Below the pieces are notes generated by a model. That model did not search any database. It was not told where the DNA came from and saw only the letters and a list, made by a program, of their open reading frames with translations. Below, piece after piece: positions 1 to 5,149 of a stretch of 5,149 bases of DNA; the first letter of the stretch is position 1, and every line of letters begins with the position of its first letter. The translations under genes and the position numbers were made by a program. The stretch is from Flavobacteriales bacterium (lineage in GTDB: Bacteria > Bacteroidota > Bacteroidia > Flavobacteriales_E > Vicingaceae), in the NCBI GenBank assembly GCA_003487525.1, contig DNDT01000374.1:1-5149 (forward strand), given 5' to 3'.

Positions 1-1832
1 TTTAAGATAGAGACAGAGCCGCCATATCTTTCAACATCATTAAATAAGAGTAGTTTTTTCTTGTAAAGATTGGATGTTTCAAAACGATTTTTTTCTAGAT
101 GCTCAAGACTAGATATCATTGCATTTTCATCACCAACCAATGCATGAGCAAGGTTGGCATAAGTTGATTTACCAGATTTACCTGGTCCAACAATCTCAAC
201 AAACTTCTGAACTTCAGAATGGCTAAGTAAAACAGCACGCAACCAAGCTCTTAATACTTGAGTCCGACCCCAGTTATTGTCTTGTGTATTTTTCAACCAT
301 TTAATAATTGGTTCACAGTTTACGTGAGGATCATAATCATATGGAAGTTGTTGAGTCATATAAAGGTCTCTATCAAACTGACAAAGCTCTCTAGTCTCAA
401 TATTTAAAATTCCATTGGTAAACAAAAGTAAATCCTTTTGATCATACCAATCATCAAAGATAAGACTAATTTTGAGTTGCTCTAAGACATCGTTGATCAG
501 ATTCATGCCATAGCCATTAGGCAAGTGATCTTTCTTCACGAGTTCAATTTTATTTTTGATATCACCTTTCATTTCAGATTCATACATCTGAGACCATAAG
601 CCTTTGCTTCTATACTCATACATAAAGAAAGCACCTTGTTGTTGGCTATATAAAAGGTCCCCTTTATACATTTGAATCATGAGATCAGTCAAGACATCAA
701 ATGATGCGTTTTTTGGTCTTTGTTCTTTGCCTTTGCCAGTAGATTTAATTTTTCTTTTATTAATAGAATCAACATGTTCTAAAACTTCATTTTTTAATAA
801 AGTTTTTTCTTCTGTAGATACATTGCCCCCGCTTAAGTCGTTAAGAAGGTCTGAAAGCTTATCAAGTGTTTGATCGTTTACTGGCATTGCTTTGTAATCC
901 TGAGAGGGTTGCCATCCTTGTTCTTGTGCAGCATGAATCAAAGATCCAATACCACGTCCACCATCTTTATTAAAAGAAAGCCAACGCCTATGGCATTCAC
1001 CTTCTCTATATTTTTCTGATTGTTTAGACCAATCATCCCATGCATCAAGCAAGGAATCATCTAAACCATGCAGTACTTGACCAGATAAAATCCAAAGGTC
1101 GTAGTCATCAGCTGCCTCAGGAGGCAGTGCCCACATTGCTTCAACAGCTAATTTTATATCTCGTTCAAGACTAATTTCACATTGAACAGCAACTGTAGGT
1201 GCAACGAAACGAGATACTTCCTTGTGAGGAACACCTTGTTTTACATTTTTATTGATGATAAGAGTAAGTAACCATTGAGGAAATTCAGGAATTGAATCAA
1301 CAAATTCAAAACCCATTCCTTCAGCAGTGAAGTATCCATCCGTTTCTGGATGAAGACCCATCAAAACTCCCTGGTGATTAGACCAAAGAATTTCTAGTTT
1401 TTCTTTATTGCCTGAACCATGCCAGTGATATTTATTTCTAATAAAATGTTTTTGATTTTCTTTTTTGATCTTATAAAGCTTACGTTCTCTACCTGCCTTA
1501 CCACTGCAGATTGTCAGAGTAGCAGGTAATGCTTTATCAAAATCAGACTTTTGAGACAGTTCTGCTACAAGAGGATAAATACTAGGACCATCGATATCAA
1601 CCCAAACCAATCCATATGGTTCGTTATAAACAGGACCTGAAAGCAAACCAATGGCTTTACATTGGCCTGTTAAAAGTTCTTCTTCAATTTCAGTCTTAGT
1701 AAATGGTTTATTTTGCCAACCAAGAACATAAGGATCCTTTTTCCCCCCAAGAGGAGTCAAAGGCCAATCAATAGGAATATATTCAAGTCTGATTTCACCT
1801 GGCTTGAGAGTCTGTTGATTTTTGTTGGTCAT
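1..1832 (-). CDS. Primase-helicase: PrimPol (AEP) + PriCT-2 + superfamily-3 helicase, C-terminus cut by window edge
   Basis: Likely replicative protein that lays down primers and unwinds DNA. The frame is open for 610 codons and leaves the left edge. The N-terminal archaeo-eukaryotic primase/polymerase domain (about 20-190) shows VDID with D79 and D81 as the metal site. It also has SGKAGR (110-115) and a third motif ending LHPET with H161. A PriCT-2 domain follows (about 225-308): DDYDLW, then AWDDWSKQSEKY, GECHRRWLSF and GIGSLIHAA. A charged linker (about 310-375) leads to a D5/P4-type helicase region with Walker A GPGKSGKST (549-557) and a Walker B-like LLLFNDVE (594-601). The remaining helicase motifs lie outside the window. 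An in-frame TAA upstream makes the ATG at 1832 the first possible ATG. AAGGGG (1836-1841) is its ribosome site, though close. The start overlaps the 79-aa gene by 38 nt. The domain order is that of phage and plasmid replication primases; the exact subfamily is not certain. Confidence 0.93.
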   Translation of the reverse strand, partial: MTNKNQQTLKPGEIRLEYIPIDWPLTPLGGKKDPYVLGWQNKPFTKTEIEEELLTGQCKAIGLLSGPVYNEPYGLVWVDIDGPSIYPLVAELSQKSDFDKALPATLTICSGKAGRERKLYKIKKENQKHFIRNKYHWHGSGNKEKLEILWSNHQGVLMGLHPETDGYFTAEGMGFEFVDSIPEFPQWLLTLIINKNVKQGVPHKEVSRFVAPTVAVQCEISLERDIKLAVEAMWALPPEAADDYDLWILSGQVLHGLDDSLLDAWDDWSKQSEKYREGECHRRWLSFNKDGGRGIGSLIHAAQEQGWQPSQDYKAMPVNDQTLDKLSDLLNDLSGGNVSTEEKTLLKNEVLEHVDSINKRKIKSTGKGKEQRPKNASFDVLTDLMIQMYKGDLLYSQQQGAFFMYEYRSKGLWSQMYESEMKGDIKNKIELVKKDHLPNGYGMNLINDVLEQLKISLIFDDWYDQKDLLLFTNGILNIETRELCQFDRDLYMTQQLPYDYDPHVNCEPIIKWLKNTQDNNWGRTQVLRAWLRAVLLSHSEVQKFVEIVGPGKSGKSTYANLAHALVGDENAMISSLEHLEKNRFETSNLYKKKLLLFNDVERYGGSVSIL

Positions 1833-2034
1833 AAACCCCTTGGTGAGACTTGAGAAGAACGGTTATTTTTTTATTGGTTGCTAATGATTCTACTGCAATA
1901 TAAAAAGCATGAAGATGCATTTCTGTTGGAACCAAGAAAGTTGATCCATCGGTTGATTCATCAAGTTTTTGTAATATTGAGTAGATCCATTCCCCGCTAG
2001 AAACAATAATTTCCATGCGGGTGACTGCGAACAT
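1795..2034 (-). CDS. Small protein of unknown function (79 aa) upstream of the primase-helicase
   Basis: I do not recognise this family. The protein has an N-terminal strand-like stretch (EIIVSS, 8-13) and a probable helix (EWIYSILQKLDES). A central segment GSTFLVPTEMHLHAFYIAVESL (about 30-51) follows, then a strand KKITVLLKS and a polar tail. There is no signal peptide or membrane segment. The compact alpha/beta look and the TEMHLHAF segment suggest a real folded protein. The start at 2034 is chosen because AGGA (2042-2045) sits 7 nt upstream; the next ATG, at 2016, has no such site. Its last 38 nt overlap the primase start in another frame, which suggests translational coupling and co-expression with replication genes. 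The C-terminal residues (about 67-79) are constrained by that overlap and may not be part of the fold. Confidence 0.72.
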   Translation of the reverse strand: MFAVTRMEIIVSSGEWIYSILQKLDESTDGSTFLVPTEMHLHAFYIAVESLATNKKITVLLKSHQGVYDQQKSTDSQAR

Positions 2035-2076
2035 CTATATATCCTAAATCGAATTACCTAAAATTCAGATAAGTAT
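2035..2076 (-). promoter_or_regulatory. 42-nt AT-rich gap with ribosome binding site of the 79-aa gene
   Basis: This is the only non-overlapping junction inside the leftward operon. It holds AGGA (2042-2045) at good spacing for the 79-aa gene start. The minus strand also reads AATAAATA at 2074-2081, on the upstream edge of the gap and overlapping the preceding stop codon. That is one base from the T4-type late promoter TATAAATA, but in such AT-rich DNA this could be chance. An internal promoter here would let the 79-aa gene and primase be expressed apart from the nuclease. Confidence 0.3.
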
Positions 2077-2343
2077 TTATTTGGATTTTATTTTTTTCCA
2101 TGGGGCAGAAAGCTGGAGGGCACCCCCTAATTTAGCCGACTTTCCAGTCTGAATCTTGGGATCAACCTTATGTTCTGTAAGTGTAGGTTTGAAACTTTTT
2201 TTTAATTCTTGTTCGTACTCGATCTCATTTTGAATTTCAATCATCTTAAGCCTAGCCTTAAGTTTGGACTCAAACCAAAGCTTCTTAAACCAAATAATTA
2301 TTTCTTTTAGTAGATCTTTAAATAAGGTCTGGATCATACACAT
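2077..2343 (-). CDS. Small basic protein of unknown function (88 aa), possibly coiled-coil
   Basis: No family recognised. The N-terminal half (about 5-48) is a long amphipathic, probably coiled-coil helix: LFKDLLKEIIIWFKKLWF, then lysine- and glutamate-rich ARLKMIEIQNEIEYEQELKK. The second half is basic and likely unstructured, ending WKKIKSK. The aromatic and aliphatic face of residues 6-23 could bind a membrane or a partner, but it is too charged for a clear transmembrane span. The first 26 nt overlap the end of the nuclease gene, so translation is probably coupled to it. AGAGAA (2349-2354) is a weak ribosome site 5 nt before the ATG at 2343; a second ATG two codons later is also possible. 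Position between two replication genes suggests a DNA-binding or accessory role, which is only an inference. Confidence 0.65.
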   Translation of the reverse strand: MCMIQTLFKDLLKEIIIWFKKLWFESKLKARLKMIEIQNEIEYEQELKKSFKPTLTEHKVDPKIQTGKSAKLGGALQLSAPWKKIKSK

Positions 2344-3121
2344 TGCAATTCTCTATTTGTTTATAGTACTCTTCTACAATCTTGAGCCAATCATCATGAA
2401 GGATATCGAGGAAACGCCTGGAAATCTTAAATATCTGCGTGCGAACAGGAGTGGAGACGAGTATTGCAGCTTGTTGGACAGTAATACCCAAAGTTTGTTG
2501 GATCGCAATGTCATACGCTGCAAGTTGTTTACAGGTTTTTTTAAACTTCATGTGTCCGCCAAGTAGGTCTCGCCATTCCTGACAACCCTTTTCCAACTCC
2601 TTGGAAGGCCATTTACGTGAGTATGGTTTTACTGAGGTTTTGAGATCGGCAAGAGTAAGTTTATTATTAGCAACTGCAATAATATCAGGAGCACCAGCCC
2701 ACGCACGTCCCTCATCATCGCTGCCCCACACACGAGCAACGTCATCGTTGCCGACAGTGAAATCGAACTTGTCCAGGACTGGGGTTTCAGCCCATAAAAC
2801 TTCTTGAAACTGATCCAATACACTTGGCATACCCTGCCAAAATTCTTGGTACTCTTCTGCAATTTCAGGTTCTTTATTGCCTTTAAGGTATTGCTCCATT
2901 CCATAGTGTATTGCTGTTCCTCGTTCTGCTGCTAGTTCTTTCTGTCCAGGGTTTGCCTTGGACCACATCTCTAACTTTCTTTTATTTGCTTCCGATGCAG
3001 TCTCAGAAATGATAGTAGTAACAGAGGGCGCTGGCCCTGTTGGTAGCGGGGTAGTGTAATGGCGTTTACCGTTAAGAGTGATGCGTGCTGCCGACTTGTT
3101 TAGATCTCTTAACTTATTCAT
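2318..3121 (-). CDS. PD-(D/E)XK exonuclease, RecB/Cas4-like phage nuclease
   Basis: Probable metal-dependent DNA exonuclease acting in phage recombination, replication or host DNA breakdown. The RecB-type active site is visible in order: PSVTTIIS (32-39); RGTAIHYGMEQYL with H72 (67-79); E112 in LWAETPV; AGAPD with D146; the core DLKT with D159 and K161; and QLAAYD with Q199 and Y203, the QxxxY motif of RecB/Cas4-like enzymes. There are no four cysteines for a Cas4 iron-sulfur cluster and no helicase part, so it is a stand-alone nuclease. Length, 267 aa, is usual for phage members. The ATG at 3121 follows AAAAGG (3124-3129) at a very short spacing of 2 nt. It is the first gene of the leftward operon and overlaps the 88-aa gene by 26 nt. 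The part around residues 120-145 is encoded by noticeably GC-richer DNA than the rest. Confidence 0.9.
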   Translation of the reverse strand: MNKLRDLNKSAARITLNGKRHYTTPLPTGPAPSVTTIISETASEANKRKLEMWSKANPGQKELAAERGTAIHYGMEQYLKGNKEPEIAEEYQEFWQGMPSVLDQFQEVLWAETPVLDKFDFTVGNDDVARVWGSDDEGRAWAGAPDIIAVANNKLTLADLKTSVKPYSRKWPSKELEKGCQEWRDLLGGHMKFKKTCKQLAAYDIAIQQTLGITVQQAAILVSTPVRTQIFKISRRFLDILHDDWLKIVEEYYKQIENCNVYDPDLI

Positions 3122-3165
3122 TGCCTTTTGTATATTATGTTTATAGTAATCTATATTCCAGAAAA
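3122..3165. promoter_or_regulatory. Divergent promoter region between the two operons
   Basis: Only 44 nt separate the outward-facing start codons of the nuclease (minus) and the 29-aa peptide (plus), so promoters for both directions should lie here or just inside the genes. Candidate -10 boxes for the plus strand are TATATT (3131-3136), TATAGT (3142-3147) and TATATT (3152-3157). For the minus strand there is TATAAA (3140-3145 complement). TTGCCT (3121-3126) is a weak -35 candidate for the plus strand, with 15-nt spacing to TATAGT. No strong -35 is seen for the minus strand. If the box at 3152-3157 is used, the plus transcript would be almost leaderless. The call rests on gene layout more than on box quality. 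Confidence 0.4.
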
Positions 3166-3255
3166 ATGACAGGTTTTACCAATGCAATTGCAGCAATCCT
3201 TGGCTCTATCCTCGTGATCGCTACAATCGACTTATACTGTCATTTCGCAAAATGA
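3166..3255 (+). CDS. 29-aa predicted single-pass membrane peptide
   Basis: The micro-ORF begins MTGFTNAIAAILG and continues with a hydrophobic run to about residue 24 (SILVIATIDLY), enough for one membrane span. It ends with a short tail CHFAK. Function is unknown; holin-like, host-membrane-targeting or regulatory leader-peptide roles are all possible. Support: it starts directly after the divergent promoter spacer, its composition is coherent for a membrane peptide, and its stop overlaps the next ATG as ATGA (3252-3255), the classic coupled arrangement. Against: no good ribosome site precedes it (only CAGAAAA), and its size is at the limit of what chance can give. It resembles no small photosystem or cytochrome subunit that I know. 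Confidence 0.5.
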   Translation: MTGFTNAIAAILGSILVIATIDLYCHFAK

Positions 3256-3371
3256 CTATAAAAGAATTCCAAGATCAGCTAGCAGCAACTTGGTATTGTA
3301 TTAGCACATTTTTTTGTTCTTTTCCTAAAGCAGTAGCTTCTTATTTTAAAAAAAATGACAAAACCAATTGA
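3252..3371 (+). CDS. 39-aa small ORF of unknown function, coupled to neighbours on both sides
   Basis: Begins MTIKEFQDQLAATWYC with a helical, charged start. An aromatic and cysteine-rich middle (CISTFFCSFPKAVASYF, 16-32) follows, then a lysine-rich end. The middle is only weakly hydrophobic, so membrane association is uncertain. It starts by a 4-nt ATGA overlap with the 29-aa peptide gene and runs 17 nt into the glycosyltransferase gene. Its translation could therefore deliver ribosomes to the glycosyltransferase start, which has no ribosome site of its own. It may be a true small protein, a coupling leader, or the displaced N-terminus of the glycosyltransferase (an A8 run lies in the overlap region). 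Confidence 0.45.
   Translation: MTIKEFQDQLAATWYCISTFFCSFPKAVASYFKKNDKTN
3348..3355 (+). other. A8 homopolymer at the glycosyltransferase start
   Basis: Eight consecutive A lie just before and into the glycosyltransferase ATG and inside the 39-aa ORF. Loss of one A in RNA, or a +1 ribosomal shift, would join the 39-aa ORF in frame to the glycosyltransferase, giving SYFKK directly followed by MTKPIEMIG. Such runs are known sites of polymerase slippage and also of sequencing error. Which applies is unknown. Confidence 0.35.
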
Positions 3372-4116
3372 AATGATCGGCACCATGATTCTCAATGGTG
3401 CTCAGGATTTATTGGATCATTATCATTCAATTGATTATCCGGTTAATCGCTACTTCATTATTGATAACTCCATGGGCAAAGACCCAAAGGTAACAAAAAC
3501 ATTAAAAGAATTACAAGAATTATTTTCAACCAACTTACCCGTTGCACGTAATACCAACATCAAAGAAATTTGTGTACTTAAAAATAGAATGAATCAAGGC
3601 TTCTCAGGAAGCGTTAATCAAATTATTAAACAGAATACTGATTGTCCTTACTGGTGCATTTTTTCAGTTGATTGGCATTTAAAGCCAGGCGAATTAGCCA
3701 AACTGGCAAAAAGATTAGAGCAACCTTTCACAGGAATTTTATGTGATGAAACTCAGAATGGATACTCAGCAATGGTTTTTGGTCCAGGGCTTATCCATAA
3801 TGTTGGTTTGATGGATGAAAATTTTTTCCCAGCATATTATGAAGACAATGACCATCGCTATCGAATGAAACTTGCTGGACTTCAATGGGAATATTTACCC
3901 TTGAAATATAGTCATCGTGTTAGTAGCACTTTGAAAAGAGATGATCGGTTTCAAATCAAAAATCACTACACATTTCAAGAGAATAGAAAGTATTATTTAG
4001 AGAAATGGGGTGGTTTACCTGGTAGCGAGCAGTATGAAACTCCATTTGATATGGATTTAAGCTGTGACTACTGGTTATACGATCCTACTCGCAGCCAAAG
4101 ACAACGATGGATCTAA
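3355..4116 (+). CDS. GT2-like (GT-A fold) glycosyltransferase
   Basis: Probable cytoplasmic enzyme moving a sugar from a nucleotide donor to a glycan or other acceptor. GT-A features in order: N-terminal strand IGTMILNG (8-15); nucleotide-binding FIIDNS (34-39); LKNRMNQGFSGSVNQII (75-91), matching the usual N-x-G-(F/Y) helix of GT2 enzymes; FSVDWHLKPGEL (103-114) at the metal site, with D106-W-H108 in place of DxD; and NVGLMDENFFPAYYEDNDHRYR (149-170) with E163 and D164 as catalytic-base candidates. H187 in YSHR follows. The C-terminal tail includes YYLEKWGG (213-220). At 253 aa it is a single-domain GT2 without membrane anchor. The start at 3355 places the first strand normally but has no ribosome site, so coupling to the 39-aa ORF is likely. 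The gene ends in a 10-nt overlap with the epimerase gene. Donor and acceptor cannot be deduced. Confidence 0.88.
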   Translation: MTKPIEMIGTMILNGAQDLLDHYHSIDYPVNRYFIIDNSMGKDPKVTKTLKELQELFSTNLPVARNTNIKEICVLKNRMNQGFSGSVNQIIKQNTDCPYWCIFSVDWHLKPGELAKLAKRLEQPFTGILCDETQNGYSAMVFGPGLIHNVGLMDENFFPAYYEDNDHRYRMKLAGLQWEYLPLKYSHRVSSTLKRDDRFQIKNHYTFQENRKYYLEKWGGLPGSEQYETPFDMDLSCDYWLYDPTRSQRQRWI

Positions 4117-4964
4117 GTGTATACGGTGCCACCGGAATAATTGGCACATACTATCGAGGTTTATTTCCTAGCGCTGTCATTGATAAGAACCAATTAGATC
4201 CTGAATCTAAAGAAGTTCTTTATTTAATTAGTACAACAAGTAATCAAAATCTTAAAACAGATAGTTTTCTTGATATTGATACTAATCTTGTTGTACTTGC
4301 ACAACGGTTAGATGCGTGTCGAGCAGCGGGTATTACTGAGTTTAATTTCGTTAGCAGTTGGTTTGTGTATGGTCCCCACCATAAACATCCCAATGAAAAT
4401 TCTCTCTGTGATCCCAATGGTTTTTATTCAGCCACAAAACATTGTGCTGAAAAATTGGTAAAAGAATATTGCAATGAATTTGGAATTAACTGGCGCATTT
4501 TAAGACTTGGCAATGTATATGGTGGACCAGATACAGGATGCGCAAAGAGAAATTCACTGCACTTTTTAATTGAAAGACTAAAAAATAATGAAGATATTGT
4601 TGTATATAAAAATCTCTCACGAGATTTTATTCATATATTAGATACATGCCGTGCCATAAATATTATCTTAAAAAAAGGAGAATACAATCAAATCTATAAC
4701 ATCGGAACAGGTGTAGCCACTAAGCTACAAAAGTGTTTAGAACAAGCCAAGCCATTACTAAACAGTAATAGTGAAATCTTTCCAGCAAAACTACCTTTTC
4801 ACTATCCACAAGCAGTGGAATTTAGTTTAGACTGCAACAAACTTGAATCATTAGGATTCAAACCTTTAATCGAAGTTACCGAAGGCATTGAGGATTTATG
4901 TCTAAGTCGAAAGTTATGTACTCCGGCCCGTACTTTGATGGAGAAGAAATTGAAGCAGCAGTAA
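4107..4964 (+). CDS. NAD(P)-dependent sugar epimerase/dehydratase (extended SDR)
   Basis: Acts on a nucleotide sugar (epimerisation, dehydration or keto-reduction), probably preparing the donor for the adjacent glycosyltransferase. Visible features: Rossmann glycine motif GATGIIG (G7, G10, G13); FVSSWFVYG (81-89) with the catalytic Ser/Thr position at S83 or S84; YSATK with Y107 and K111, the SDR catalytic pair; RLGNVYGG (133-140); and SRDFIHILDT (171-180), typical of the epimerase substrate domain. The N-terminal half is short: the cofactor strand VLYLIST follows the glycine motif after about 25 residues, where longer spacing is usual. At 285 aa it is a little below the family norm. The ATG at 4107 overlaps the glycosyltransferase stop by 10 nt. 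The last 22 residues lie in a 67-nt overlap with the aminotransferase gene and look like an add-on tail after EGIEDL. The substrate is unknown. Confidence 0.9.
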   Translation: MDLSVYGATGIIGTYYRGLFPSAVIDKNQLDPESKEVLYLISTTSNQNLKTDSFLDIDTNLVVLAQRLDACRAAGITEFNFVSSWFVYGPHHKHPNENSLCDPNGFYSATKHCAEKLVKEYCNEFGINWRILRLGNVYGGPDTGCAKRNSLHFLIERLKNNEDIVVYKNLSRDFIHILDTCRAINIILKKGEYNQIYNIGTGVATKLQKCLEQAKPLLNSNSEIFPAKLPFHYPQAVEFSLDCNKLESLGFKPLIEVTEGIEDLCLSRKLCTPARTLMEKKLKQQ

Positions 4965-5149
4965 AGACTCTTCGAGAAGGACGTTGGTATCCAGCTGGAA
5001 CTGAAGTAACTAAGTTTGAAAAAGCGTTTTCCAAACGTTTTGGATTCAAAGAATCATTAATGGTTAATAGCGGAAGCTCTGCCAACCTAGTAATGATTGC
5101 TGCATTGAAAAAATATTATGGTTGGCAAGATGGCGATGAGATTATTGTT
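4898..5149 (+). CDS. DegT/DnrJ/EryC1-family PLP enzyme, N-terminal 84 residues, cut by window edge
   Basis: Probable sugar aminotransferase, or the related C3-dehydratase type, acting on a keto-deoxy nucleotide sugar. The visible part has YSGPYFDGEEIEAAVKTL (8-25), then GRWYPAGTEVTKFEKAFSKRFG (28-49), matching the family N-terminus in which a glycine turn precedes an E-x-x-h-A helix. VNSGSSANLVMIAAL (56-70) contains the SGSSAN turn near the PLP phosphate. DGDEIIV (78-84) matches the conserved (P)GDEVI strand. GSSAN-L is reminiscent of RfbH-like dehydratases as much as of GTSA-type aminotransferases. The lysine, or the histidine that replaces it in dehydratases, would decide and lies beyond the edge. 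The start at 4898 is chosen for the GAGG ribosome site (4890-4893) four bases upstream; ATG at 4916 lacks one. Confidence 0.9.
   Translation, partial: MSKSKVMYSGPYFDGEEIEAAVKTLREGRWYPAGTEVTKFEKAFSKRFGFKESLMVNSGSSANLVMIAALKKYYGWQDGDEIIV

Noticed and set aside
679..873. Plus-strand open frame of 64 codons
   Set aside because: It lies wholly inside the primase-helicase gene on the opposite strand, has low-complexity leucine/serine composition and no ribosome site.
2074..2081. AATAAATA on the minus strand, close to a T4-type late promoter
   Set aside because: One mismatch to TATAAATA; a similar AATAAATA occurs inside the primase gene (near 1425-1436), and no exact copy was found, so chance in AT-rich DNA explains it.
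2101..2130. GGGG and CCCCC runs that might pair as a terminator hairpin
   Set aside because: The stem is short and imperfect, it lies inside the 88-aa coding region, and no T-run follows at the right distance on the minus strand.
2264..2566. Plus-strand open frame of 100 codons with a hydrophobic N-terminal part
   Set aside because: It is antisense to the 88-aa and nuclease genes; the nuclease frame carries catalytic motifs and the antisense frame shows no domain.
2601..2807. Plus-strand open frame of 68 codons
   Set aside because: Antisense to the nuclease active-site region, serine/arginine-rich composition typical of a shadow frame.
2629..2904. Minus-strand open frame of 91 codons overlapping the nuclease
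   Set aside because: Shifted-frame shadow of the nuclease gene, whose own frame holds the PD-(D/E)XK motifs across the same bases.
2318..3121. Nuclease as a CRISPR Cas4
   Set aside because: The RecB-type motifs fit, but the four iron-sulfur cysteines are missing and there is no cas1, cas2 or repeat array nearby.
4876..5085. Minus-strand open frame of 69 codons
   Set aside because: Antisense to the epimerase end and the aminotransferase start, both well supported.

Overview
The window reads as part of a tailed-phage genome or a phage-like mobile element. It is AT-rich and tightly packed, with almost every gene overlapping the next. The left side is a DNA-replication module: a fused PrimPol/PriCT-2/superfamily-3 helicase and a RecB/Cas4-like PD-(D/E)XK nuclease. 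The right side is a nucleotide-sugar and glycosyltransfer cassette of the kind carried as accessory genes by large marine phages. The primase variant resembles, from memory, proteins annotated in cyanobacteria and their phages, so a cyanophage is my best guess. No structural or photosynthesis gene is present to confirm it. A phage satellite or a chromosomal island remains possible. No tRNA, rRNA, CRISPR array, integrase, insertion sequence or convincing terminator was seen.

Minus strand, read right to left (3121 to 1): the PD-(D/E)XK nuclease, then a basic 88-aa protein (26-nt overlap), a 42-nt gap, a 79-aa unknown, and the primase-helicase (38-nt overlap). The primase-helicase runs off the left edge just after its Walker B region, so its C-terminus is missing. 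This long reading frame is open to the edge of the window and is the largest gene here.

Plus strand (3166 to 5149): a 29-aa predicted membrane peptide, a 39-aa unknown, a GT2-like glycosyltransferase, a short NAD(P)-dependent sugar epimerase/dehydratase, and the start of a DegT/DnrJ/EryC1 aminotransferase or dehydratase cut by the right edge. The four successive overlaps are 4, 17, 10 and 67 nt, so the cassette looks like one polycistronic, translationally coupled unit.

The two gene sets diverge from an AT-rich spacer of only 44 nt (3122-3165), which probably holds both promoters. The likely reading is that the left genes copy and process phage DNA, while the right genes build and attach a modified sugar. 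What receives the sugar (a virion protein, host surface glycan or DNA base) cannot be told from this window. No stretch over 300 bases lacks a gene.
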